Virus record (IMG/VR): IMGVR_UViG_3300027752_001623
Coordinates: 1 to 47,723 of that record
Origin: a virus
Length of the DNA stretch: 47,723 nt
Direction: 5' to 3' (one strand)
Shown: piece by piece, positions 30,769-38,231 of the stretch
Layout of the letters: every line of letters begins with the position of its first letter
How positions within the stretch are numbered: the first letter of the stretch is position 1
Translations under genes and position numbers: made by a program
Notes under the pieces: generated by a model
Databases searched by the model: none
What the model saw: the letters and a program-made list of their open reading frames with translations, nothing else
What the model was told of the DNA's origin: nothing

Positions 30769-32065
30769 CCGGTTTACCGGACCCGAAGTTTAATCTGCTA
30801 AACTCTAATCGGTCTACTAGTTTAAGAGCATTGCCTATTCTGTCTACAGCAACAAATCCCTCTTCTCCTGTTACTTCGTAACCTTTCTCTGTTTGTACAA
30901 AGGTCCCTATTTGCTTGATCTCTTCTAACTTCTTAATTATTTTTACTTTTGCTTCAATGAGCTTTAAGTATAAGTCGTATACTGCTACGATACCAGGCAC
31001 ATGTTCTTTAATAAACTTAACACCTTGTATCATTAATTCTGTTTTTGAATCTATAGTTTTCTGAGTTTTAACTTTTGCTATTTCTTTAGTCATAAAGTCA
31101 ATATACTTTTGTACAAAACCTTGTGCAAATTTAGTAGGCTCGTCAAATGATCCTTGCCTGACTTGATTGTTTGCATGTGCTTTTAATTGCTGTAAAAAGT
31201 TCTTACCAATTAAGTCTGTACCTTTTTCTAACCAACTAAATGTTTCTGCATCGATGCTTCCTAAGTAACTGTTTGCATCGGATATAGCACCCATAATATC
31301 AGTACTCTGTTGCTTAGTCATTGTAACTGTGCCGCTGAGATCTTTAATTAATGCATCTCTGTGCCATACTCCAGCTGGTGCTCCGTCGCCTAGTACACTA
31401 GCATCGAAGCCAAACTTGGCTTGCGTATCTGCTAATGTTGGGCCGCCAACATATTCTGTATGCCACACAATGCCAAAGCCTGCACTTAAAATTTGCTTTG
31501 CAAGGTCACTGTTCTTTGGAACAGCATACGCTATTGTGTTTGGTTTGAATACAATATGTTCTTCGCCATCTAGTGAAACTGTGCTAATATCTTCTTGTCC
31601 AGCAAATAACATGTCACCTTGAGCAACTGTATTCCAGTTCAAACGGCTAAGGTGTTTAAGTGCTAGTTTCATTTTTGTTCTTAACCCACTCGCATCCTTC
31701 TCTGGAGATGGGTCAGCGTGGTAGGTATCAATGTCTTTATCAGTGAAGTTTAGTTTTGGCTTATTTGCAAATACACCTTTGGTACCCACAAAGAACTTGC
31801 CTGAAGCTGGATCTATTCCTGCTACAATAGCCGGAGCGCCGTCCCATTTAGTTGTCATACTTATTGGTGCTTTACTGTTACCATCAAGCATATCATGTAA
31901 ACTGTATAGATAGTCTACTGCTTCTCTGGCGCCGGTATATCCTTTGTTAAAGATATTATCCTCTAAGTGTTCTAAGTGAGTGTTCTTACCGTCTTTAGAT
32001 TCTCGTAAAATACTTTCACTTAGAATCGATGTTACGAGCGGTTTCGATATCTCTAAAAACTTCAT
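30758..32065 (-). CDS. Ligase-like nucleotidyltransferase with capsid-targeting-like N-terminus
   Basis: This 435-residue protein begins MKFLEISKPLVTSILSESI, with LSE and LRE within the first 22 residues as possible prohead protease sites. It continues KNTHLEHLEDNIFNKGYTGA and MTTKWDGAPAIVAGI. The KWDG at 73-76 matches motif I (KxDG) of polynucleotide ligases and capping enzymes, whose lysine takes AMP or GMP. GKFFVGTKGVF, QGDMLF and HIVFKPNTIAY follow in the order expected of the later motifs. I recall a family in T4-like marine phages with this KWDGAPA signature (DUF6267). C-terminal helices contain long Lys-rich stretches. Packaged or injected end-sealing is a hypothesis. Confidence 0.7.
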   Translation of the reverse strand: MKFLEISKPLVTSILSESILRESKDGKNTHLEHLEDNIFNKGYTGAREAVDYLYSLHDMLDGNSKAPISMTTKWDGAPAIVAGIDPASGKFFVGTKGVFANKPKLNFTDKDIDTYHADPSPEKDASGLRTKMKLALKHLSRLNWNTVAQGDMLFAGQEDISTVSLDGEEHIVFKPNTIAYAVPKNSDLAKQILSAGFGIVWHTEYVGGPTLADTQAKFGFDASVLGDGAPAGVWHRDALIKDLSGTVTMTKQQSTDIMGAISDANSYLGSIDAETFSWLEKGTDLIGKNFLQQLKAHANNQVRQGSFDEPTKFAQGFVQKYIDFMTKEIAKVKTQKTIDSKTELMIQGVKFIKEHVPGIVAVYDLYLKLIEAKVKIIKKLEEIKQIGTFVQTEKGYEVTGEEGFVAVDRIGNALKLVDRLEFSRLNFGSGKPGGK

Positions 32066-32075
32066 AAATAAATCC

Positions 32076-33452
32076 CTACTGCATGCCTGCTAGTTTCTTA
32101 AGGTCCTGCAACTGAATCTGTTCTGTTAGCTCTGTTAATGCTGTAATCGGAGTTAAGAAAACTACATCAGATGCACCTTCGTGTAAACTAACTGTATATC
32201 CTACTTGTTCCCAAGTAAGGCCTGCCGCTTCTAATAGCTCATTAGCATACTCATATGCCTCTGTTCTCATTGCTCTGACTTGTTTTACAAACTGCCCATA
32301 AAATTCTGGAGCCGCTTTCTGTAAGCCTGATCGTTTAATAGCAGGAGTAATTGCTTGAACATATTTGTCAACATCATATTTTACATCATGCTTTTTCAAA
32401 ACGTTTAAAAATTCTTGTGCATGTTTAATTCTTTCGCCTGCTTCTTTGCTTTGATCTACCATGCCCTTTTGGTGCATGTTGATATCATTCATGTGATTAC
32501 CTTGCGTCGGTAAATCTGGTTTCGCTACTGCTACTGTTGGTCGTTTAATTGCCTTAGAGGCTAATCTACCAAGAGCCGCACCTGCAATACCACCGACCTT
32601 AGCGGCTGTACTTGCGTCTGGATCTTGCATAGTTTTAGTTGCTAAAGGTCCGCCCATTGCCTTAGTTGCTCTGTCTTTCATAGATTGTGCAAGGCCTGTA
32701 GTTGGTTCAACACCTTTTGCAATTGCCATTAAGTCTTGTGCTACACCATCAGTATCTTTTAAAGGATATGTTCCAGGTAAGTCTGTGATTATATCCTTTT
32801 CAGGTTCCCAGGCTTTCTTCTCACCCGGTTGTACTTTTTGACCAGGTCCTTTAAGTTCGATTGCCCTCCAGGCATATCTTCCATTTGGATTTGGTTCTGT
32901 TACCTGTTGTCCTTCTGCATCTAACACAGGTCGCATCTCACCTTCTTTTTCTGGATTCTGTTCCATTTTTGCTTGTTGTTCTTGTGGTTGATATTGATAT
33001 ACCACACCATTGGGATCAGACACTATAGCATTCTTTAAAGAATTTTTGAAAGTTCGTTGTTTAGCAAAGCCGCCGACATCACCCTGTTGTGTAGCCTTAA
33101 CTCGGTTATTACTAGCCTGCGTGTCAATTGCCTTTTGAGTTCTTTTTTGTTTTCCTACAGCTCGGTTATCTCTGGCGCCCATATCAGCATTACTTAACTT
33201 AGGTTTAACTGGTGCTGATCTACGGTTTCTTTCTACACCTCTGTCACCTGGAGTAAGCTCTTGAATGACTTCGTCTTCTTTGACCTTATCATTTCCCCAG
33301 TTAACTGGTTCTGGCTTCCATGCTTGGACGCCTTTGCCGTTACACTTTTGACATTTGCTAGGACCGTCTTCGGAATGATAATCTATCTTTCCTCTACCAC
33401 GACATATTTCGCACTTATCACCTTCAGCTTCTGTAACTTGAAAAATTCTCAT
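32076..33452 (-). CDS. Disordered protein with DnaJ-type zinc motif and capsid-targeting-like N-terminus
   Basis: In this 458-residue protein the N-terminus MRIFQVTEAEGDKCEICRGR contains VTE/A (6-9), a good fit to the T4 prohead protease rule, followed directly by two DnaJ-like CxxCxGxG knuckles, Cys14/Cys17 and Cys34/Cys37, that should bind one zinc. Residues 60-330 are low in hydrophobic residues and rich in Pro, Lys, Gln and Gly, probably disordered. The last 120 form helices (IKHAQEFLNVLKKH, MRTEAYEYANELLEAAG). If the tag is cut at VTE the zinc knuckle becomes the new N-terminus. Starts downstream of an 85-residue gene with one base between. Role unknown, likely internal to the head. Confidence 0.7.
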   Translation of the reverse strand: MRIFQVTEAEGDKCEICRGRGKIDYHSEDGPSKCQKCNGKGVQAWKPEPVNWGNDKVKEDEVIQELTPGDRGVERNRRSAPVKPKLSNADMGARDNRAVGKQKRTQKAIDTQASNNRVKATQQGDVGGFAKQRTFKNSLKNAIVSDPNGVVYQYQPQEQQAKMEQNPEKEGEMRPVLDAEGQQVTEPNPNGRYAWRAIELKGPGQKVQPGEKKAWEPEKDIITDLPGTYPLKDTDGVAQDLMAIAKGVEPTTGLAQSMKDRATKAMGGPLATKTMQDPDASTAAKVGGIAGAALGRLASKAIKRPTVAVAKPDLPTQGNHMNDINMHQKGMVDQSKEAGERIKHAQEFLNVLKKHDVKYDVDKYVQAITPAIKRSGLQKAAPEFYGQFVKQVRAMRTEAYEYANELLEAAGLTWEQVGYTVSLHEGASDVVFLTPITALTELTEQIQLQDLKKLAGMQ

Positions 33453-33453
33453 T

Positions 33454-33711
33454 TTAACTCTCTTTATTTTCGAGTACTTTTTTTATACCCCTGGAGAATT
33501 TTTTTGAATCGCCACTTTTAATACTGTTGATGAGCCTACGCTCTAAGTCCAATGCATCTTCTTCACTGTATGTTTCCCGCAACATCATCTTTAAATTCTG
33601 TACAGCAGACACGACATTTTCCACCCTATTCTCTAAAATATGGTGTTTATCCCTATCAACAGAAATCTGTTGTAGTTCTTCTAAGATTGTTCTAGACTTT
33701 TTTAGTGACAT
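33454..33711 (-). CDS. Small helical protein
   Basis: This 85-residue protein is almost wholly helical and charged (SRTILEELQQISVDRDKHHI, LDLERRLINSIKSGDSKKF). I recall similar short helical proteins beginning MSL.KS..ILEELQ in T4-like marine phages but know no function for them. A late-type octamer GATAAATA lies at 33734-33741, 22 bases upstream, with ATAGGG before the ATG. It appears to head the transcript for the tagged-protein block, which follows one base later. Confidence 0.7.
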   Translation of the reverse strand: MSLKKSRTILEELQQISVDRDKHHILENRVENVVSAVQNLKMMLRETYSEEDALDLERRLINSIKSGDSKKFSRGIKKVLENKES

Positions 33712-33733
33712 AATTAAATTCCCTATGTATCTG

Positions 33734-33741
33734 TATTTATC
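33734..33741 (-). promoter_or_regulatory. T4-late-like promoter GATAAATA
   Basis: GATAAATAC on the minus strand lies in the gap between the helicase stop and the 85-residue gene. It marks the change from replication genes to virion-type genes. Confidence 0.65.
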
Positions 33742-33743
33742 AA

Positions 33744-35126
33744 TTACAGGTCATTTTTTTTCATAAACTCTCGCATGTTTAATGCTGAGCTTATGGTATC
33801 TTGTTGTTCTGGCTCGTCTGCCTTGATACTTTTATTCCTGCTAAGTTGCTCTAATAACCCGCTTGACTGCACACTCATTGCGCCTTCATCACCTTCGTCT
33901 AAATCTTCTACCCTTAAGGTATCTGGATTAAACTTCAAATCTACCTTACTACCAACACCACTACTTGAACGTGTTTTCATAAACTGTATTTGATACCTGC
34001 CACGTTCTCTCATTGCATTACTTGTAAAGATACCGATAACATTATCTGCTGTTTGGATCTTACTAATACCACCTGCAATATGGTGGTGATCAAATTCAAT
34101 TTCTTCTACTGCACCCCTGTTCAACTGAGATGCTGTAACTAATATTACACCTGTCTCCATTGCTAAGTTACGCAATTCTTCAGATACAAACTTGTCTTTG
34201 ATAAACTGATCGTTAGCACTAATCTTACTATTAATAGGCATCATTAAGTCTAAGTAATCTACAAGAACTACATCGACTTTTATGTCTGAGTTAATCTCGT
34301 ACTCTCTTATAAATGCTCTAACGTCATTAGTTGTAACGCCACTGCTCATTTGTTTAACCCTAAACTTGCCTGCGCCTTTGCCTCTCATACGCACTTTAAG
34401 GTCAACATCATCCATGTTCTTCATAATCTCTCTAGTGCCATAGCCACTTACCATTGCATCTAAACGCATACTAATAAGTTGCTCACTAAGCTCTAAACTA
34501 ATGTATACAACATTAAGTCCTGCTAATGCCCAGTTAACACCCAAGTTCTGTAAGAACAAACTCTTACCTGCGCCTGAGCCTCCAGCAAAGATTGTAATCT
34601 CGCCCTTGTTTAAGCCGCCATATAATTTTCTGTCAACATCTCTCCAACCTGTGCTTGTTGCACCTGCTTGGCTTTTGATGTATTGTAACCGTTCTTTAGG
34701 ATTATCAAAATACTCTAGTCCCAAGTCTTTTACTAGACCTACTTGGCTTGCTTCTTTAATTAAGTTTTCTACTGCACCATAGTCTGCAGATTCCAATAAG
34801 TCTGTGCTTTCAAGGATTGCTTTTTCTAATGCTTTATGCCGACAGAATCTTTCAAAACTGTCTAAGAACCAATCAACGTGATTATCGTTAACTCCGTCTA
34901 TACGTTCTAAGTCAACATTAGTTGTAGCACTAATCTGGTCAATAGTAGGAATGCTACTATAGTCTGTTGCATGGTCTTTTAAGAACTTAACAGTTGCTTG
35001 GAACTTCTTATTAAACATATACGGTTCAATAATACCGTTTACCCTAACAAATAACTCTGGATCAGTAACTAAAAAGTTAAGGAATAACTGTTGTATTTCT
35101 TCGTTGTAATCTTGAATTTGATCCAT
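33744..35126 (-). CDS. Replicative DNA helicase, DnaB/T4 gp41 type
   Basis: This 460-residue ring helicase has an N-terminal helical domain (about 1-130), a linker, and a RecA-like motor. Walker A is GGSGAGKS (182-189), followed by YISLELSEQ. Walker B is VVLVDYLDLM, then a sensor strand VILVTASQLN, the GGISKIQTADNVIGI motif and the C-terminal IQFMKTRSSSGVG with probable arginine-finger residues. Length and the opening MDQIQDYNEEIQQLFLNFLV fit T4 gp41. It unwinds the fork 5' to 3' on the lagging strand and recruits primase. The primase gene is just upstream, separated only by an SGNH-like gene; all are coupled by overlapping starts and stops. Confident assignment. Confidence 0.93.
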   Translation of the reverse strand: MDQIQDYNEEIQQLFLNFLVTDPELFVRVNGIIEPYMFNKKFQATVKFLKDHATDYSSIPTIDQISATTNVDLERIDGVNDNHVDWFLDSFERFCRHKALEKAILESTDLLESADYGAVENLIKEASQVGLVKDLGLEYFDNPKERLQYIKSQAGATSTGWRDVDRKLYGGLNKGEITIFAGGSGAGKSLFLQNLGVNWALAGLNVVYISLELSEQLISMRLDAMVSGYGTREIMKNMDDVDLKVRMRGKGAGKFRVKQMSSGVTTNDVRAFIREYEINSDIKVDVVLVDYLDLMMPINSKISANDQFIKDKFVSEELRNLAMETGVILVTASQLNRGAVEEIEFDHHHIAGGISKIQTADNVIGIFTSNAMRERGRYQIQFMKTRSSSGVGSKVDLKFNPDTLRVEDLDEGDEGAMSVQSSGLLEQLSRNKSIKADEPEQQDTISSALNMREFMKKNDL

Positions 35127-35962
35127 TATAGTTTCATTTCCTTATTATAAAATTCTGTCTTTATATGTTTGTATATTAATTTATGTCCTTCTGCACTTGG
35201 GTGGCTGTCATCCTGGCTTACTTGATTTCCTTCCATCATGTGAGTCATCGGCACAGTTGTCCATCTTTCCATATCTATCTCTTTCAATAACTCTCGCTCA
35301 TACTCACATAGAGCGTCATCAACGCTAATACCGTCAAAGATGTTTCCGCCTCTTGCTATAGTAGGTATATGGGTACCGTTCGCCATACTTGTAAAAAGAT
35401 AAGGTATGTTTCGTTGCTGTAGTGCTTGTTGCATTGTCAACACAGTTTTAAAGTATTCTATCCTAAAGTCTTGTATAGACTTACCGTACATTAACTCTGC
35501 AGTCATAGCCTTGTTTGTTAGATCGAATGTTCGCTCTAAACCAATATTGGCAGTGGTATCGTCCGTGTACTTGGCATCGTCTGTGTGCCAATCATACAAA
35601 CTTGTTATCTTGTCTGAAACTTTACTGTAAGGATTATCAGTTTTCACTTTCCCTGTATTACAAAAGTTTACCCATTCTTTAATCATAGCACTGTAACGTT
35701 CTTGCCTATGCAATGCTGTCCACTGTATAATAACATAATCGTAACCAGGATCAGTTGGATCGTATAGTTCCTCAAATGCTTTACGGCATATCTTATCGTT
35801 GCTATTCCCACCTAATGCAACATTGTTAACATCGGCGTTGAATACACGGGTAAGATGGTCAACCCACGTGGGTTGTTCATTATCTATAATTAGTCCAGTT
35901 TCAGGGTGGTGTATTACTAGATCTCCTGCTGTAAAACTGCAACCACTAATTAATATTCTCAT
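35126..35962 (-). CDS. SGNH/GDSL hydrolase
   Basis: This 278-residue protein has all the SGNH landmarks: block I LISGCSFTAGD with the nucleophile Ser, block II/III VALGGNSNDKI with Gly and Asn, a strand YVIIQWTALHRQE, and block V DDSHPSAEGHKLI with the Asp-His pair. It is the most complete of three relatives in the window. The fold hydrolyses esters on lipids or sugars; the phage substrate is unknown. It lies between primase and helicase, with an ATGA overlap to the first and TAATG to the second, an odd place for a surface-acting enzyme. An alternative is removal of an acyl group from a virion or host glycan. Confidence 0.82.
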   Translation of the reverse strand: MRILISGCSFTAGDLVIHHPETGLIIDNEQPTWVDHLTRVFNADVNNVALGGNSNDKICRKAFEELYDPTDPGYDYVIIQWTALHRQERYSAMIKEWVNFCNTGKVKTDNPYSKVSDKITSLYDWHTDDAKYTDDTTANIGLERTFDLTNKAMTAELMYGKSIQDFRIEYFKTVLTMQQALQQRNIPYLFTSMANGTHIPTIARGGNIFDGISVDDALCEYERELLKEIDMERWTTVPMTHMMEGNQVSQDDSHPSAEGHKLIYKHIKTEFYNKEMKL

Positions 35963-36939
35963 AACATTTTACTCTGTACGCGGATCTTAATTTTGTTGTT
36001 TGTAGCAAAATCCACAATGCTCTTTACTGTTAATAATCTACCATATTGTTCTACCGCATCAGCGGCATCTTTTATATCGTCTTTCCATGGAGGGAAACTT
36101 ACTTCCCATCCTAATTCAACTGCTTGTTCAATAAGTTCTTTACCTGCATTGTCTCTGTCTGGGCATAGTATAACACGTTTATTAAGTTTGTCAATAAGGT
36201 GTGCTTGTTCAGGTGTTACTATATTTCCTAATACACTTATACCATCCACTTGTATTGCATCAAATATACCTTCAACAACAATAACAAAGTCTCTATCACT
36301 ATCTACAAATTTGTCAATGTTAAACACATACCCAGGTTGTGTATTTAGTATGTATTTTGCTGTTTCTTTATTAGGTGGGTTTACATGTCTGCCGGTCCAA
36401 CCGACTAACTGATTGTTATACATAAACGGTACTGTTAATCTTGCACGGTACACACTGTTGTTAATGTGTATTAACGGGCACTTACCTAGTAAGCCACGTG
36501 AGATAGCATATTGTTTTACTTTGTGATCATCCGGCAGGTCTTCTACTAAGGTAGTTTCTTCTGGCAAATTGTGTGTTGCAAACTCTGCCGCACTGTAAAC
36601 ATAACTATCAGCAGTATCCTCTACTTCTAATTCTTCACCGTACTTCATTAAGTTCAACACAACTTTATGTATATCTGTAATTGCAACACCTAGTGTCTCA
36701 ACTAACTTCTTAAACTTGCCGCCTAGTCTAGGAGCGGGTGCCCAACCAGTTGTGTAGTGACAATTAAAACAATGGAAACTTATTTTACTACCCGTTTGTA
36801 TTACTCCGGCACGTTTACGTCTGTCGTTACACATAGGACAATTGAACGTAGTCCATCCGCCTGGAGTCTTGCCACTTTGCAAAGGCAAGTTATCCATTAG
36901 GAGTCGGTGTACTTGGTCAACTAGTTCATGATGATGCAT
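35959..36939 (-). CDS. DNA primase, T4 gp61 type
   Basis: This 326-residue protein has a zinc-binding head with CPMC (34-37) and CFNC (57-60), then a Toprim catalytic core with FVIVVEGIFDAIQV and VILCPDRDNAGKEL, the metal-binding Glu and DxD. A core KYAISRGL/RLTVPFMYNNQLVGWTGR precedes the Toprim as in bacterial DnaG. It makes RNA primers for lagging-strand synthesis with the DnaB-like helicase encoded just downstream. A consensus promoter's -10 box lies only 7 bases before the ATG, so the message could be leaderless. Domain order and length fit T4 gp61 well. Confidence 0.92.
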   Translation of the reverse strand: MHHHELVDQVHRLLMDNLPLQSGKTPGGWTTFNCPMCNDRRKRAGVIQTGSKISFHCFNCHYTTGWAPAPRLGGKFKKLVETLGVAITDIHKVVLNLMKYGEELEVEDTADSYVYSAAEFATHNLPEETTLVEDLPDDHKVKQYAISRGLLGKCPLIHINNSVYRARLTVPFMYNNQLVGWTGRHVNPPNKETAKYILNTQPGYVFNIDKFVDSDRDFVIVVEGIFDAIQVDGISVLGNIVTPEQAHLIDKLNKRVILCPDRDNAGKELIEQAVELGWEVSFPPWKDDIKDAADAVEQYGRLLTVKSIVDFATNNKIKIRVQSKML

Positions 36940-36946
36940 AACAGTA

Positions 36947-36974
36947 ATTATAACACCTAATATCTAAAAGTCAA
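36947..36974 (-). promoter_or_regulatory. Sigma70-type promoter for primase
   Basis: Minus-strand TTGACT (36974-36969) and TATAAT (36952-36947) have a 16-bp spacer; one base differs from consensus. Only TACTGTT separates the -10 box from the primase ATG. Confidence 0.78.
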
Positions 36975-37805
36975 CTAGTTTCTGAGTAAAACTTGATCTA
37001 AAGTTCCTGAGGTTTGGTCAAATGTAACTCTGATCCAATTTGTGTTCACTGTGAAGTTAAACGGATCTACGCCACTTGTTGCTGTAACGTATGGAATTGC
37101 TGGATTACCAATATCACCTTGTGAGTTAATATCATACCAATCACTATCTTGTGTTGGTGCTGATTCTAATGCTGAGCCTTGTATTTTAACCGAGCCTACA
37201 AAGTTCGTCATGTAAAGTGCTATTGTGTGCCTGCTATGCCTAAAGTTCTTATCTTGGTTACCATACAACGAAGAGGTTGCAAAGGAATCTACACCATCCA
37301 CACCAAGGCTTGCTGTTCGTGTAAACACAGCGGCTGTTTGGGTTGGACTAGGATCGTACTCTAAACTACTTTTAACTTCTAAATCAGTTACAATTCTGTC
37401 GTTCTGATTTGCATACAAGGGAGTCTGTGTTGCGCCTGAATCTGCACTTTCACTAATTGCTATTTGATATAATCCAGGTATTAAGTCTTGTATATCACCG
37501 AGGTTTAAATCTAGCCTTGCTTCACCTGTTGTTCCGCCGCCCACTAATGTTAACGGCTTAAAAATAACACGTTTGCTTGTATTAGGATTAATAACTGTAG
37601 CATATAGTGTCTTGGTGCTAAGATTCTGCTTAACCCTGTCTCTATTTCTTACATGAAAGTTTAATTGATTGTTCAATCCCTTATGTACTACTAATTTTGT
37701 CTGATTCATTGGTCTATTATCCACATATATACCGTCCGCACTAAGAACTAAATCTACGGTCTGGTATCCTAAGTTATATAATGTATGTGCGGTTCCGCTT
37801 GTCAT
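36975..37805 (-). CDS. Virion structural protein, beta-rich
   Basis: This 276-residue beta-rich protein contains many Thr, Asn and Gly residues (GGGTTGEARLDLNLGDIQ, WIRVTFDQTSGTLDQVLL). No enzyme motif, signal peptide or membrane helix is visible. The C-terminal part resembles a jelly-roll or discoidin-like beta sandwich, ending SGTLDQVLLRN. A late-type octamer GATAAATA lies at 37830-37837, and the gene is followed directly by the primase promoter. I recall proteins of this style among virion proteins of T4-like marine phages, so a tail or neck accessory is likely, but I cannot name it. Confidence 0.7.
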   Translation of the reverse strand: MTSGTAHTLYNLGYQTVDLVLSADGIYVDNRPMNQTKLVVHKGLNNQLNFHVRNRDRVKQNLSTKTLYATVINPNTSKRVIFKPLTLVGGGTTGEARLDLNLGDIQDLIPGLYQIAISESADSGATQTPLYANQNDRIVTDLEVKSSLEYDPSPTQTAAVFTRTASLGVDGVDSFATSSLYGNQDKNFRHSRHTIALYMTNFVGSVKIQGSALESAPTQDSDWYDINSQGDIGNPAIPYVTATSGVDPFNFTVNTNWIRVTFDQTSGTLDQVLLRN

Positions 37806-37829
37806 TGTTCTTTACCATTATCTTTACTA

Positions 37830-37837
37830 TATTTATC
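37830..37837 (-). promoter_or_regulatory. T4-late-like promoter GATAAATA
   Basis: GATAAATA on the minus strand lies 24 bases upstream of the ATG at 37805, in the divergent gap it shares with the plus-strand octamer at 37847-37854. Confidence 0.6.
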
Positions 37838-37846
37838 ATATAGACA

Positions 37847-37854
37847 CATAAATA
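37847..37854 (+). promoter_or_regulatory. T4-late-like promoter CATAAATA, 5 nt from the ATG
   Basis: CATAAATA on the plus strand is followed by TCACG and then the ATG at 37860. As at 18539 and 19831, the spacing would place the transcription start on the ATG. It is the only promoter candidate for the lone plus-strand gene. Confidence 0.5.
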
Positions 37855-37859
37855 TCACG

Positions 37860-38231
37860 ATGACTAAAGAACAAGAGCTACAAGATAAATTTCCATTTTT
37901 GACTGGTTTGCTCTTTAGCGAAAAAGAGTTTGTCGGCATCGTACAAAACCAAGATAAAGCTATCATTAGTTTTTACGATATTGAACGTTGCAGAACCGAA
38001 GGGCATAAGAAACTTATGCTTGAATACGGTGAGCTTTGGTGGTGGGAGTCAAACAGACAACTACCAATCGACATATTCTTATTCCAAGAGATGCAACAAC
38101 TTCAGTACTGCTTGAGAACGTTTATTCTAAAAGAAACAGATGTTATATTTGGGCCTATTACAAGTATGCAGAATATCCTTAAGAAAAGAATAAAGCGAAG
38201 AAGTATTCAGTTGGTCAAGAAAACTATTTAA
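37860..38231 (+). CDS. Unknown protein, the only plus-strand gene
   Basis: This 123-residue protein reads MTKEQELQDKFPFLTGLLFS, then FVGIVQNQDKAIISFYDIER and GELWWWESNRQLPIDIFL, and ends in a basic KKRIKRRSIQLVKK. I recall marine T4-like phage proteins with a similar opening (KEQELQ.KFPFLT, then EYVGIIQN) but no function. The ATG at 37860 gives this conserved opening; the frame is open further upstream but runs into the opposite gene. It is transcribed against all neighbours and its stop overlaps that of the DnaE-like gene by 3 to 4 bases, tail to tail. Coding is well supported by sequence character. Confidence 0.8.
   Translation: MTKEQELQDKFPFLTGLLFSEKEFVGIVQNQDKAIISFYDIERCRTEGHKKLMLEYGELWWWESNRQLPIDIFLFQEMQQLQYCLRTFILKETDVIFGPITSMQNILKKRIKRRSIQLVKKTI

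Noticed and set aside
35993-36412. Plus-strand open frame of 139 codons opposite the primase gene
   Set aside because: The primase has clear zinc and Toprim motifs; this frame is its antisense shadow with no promoter or ribosome site.
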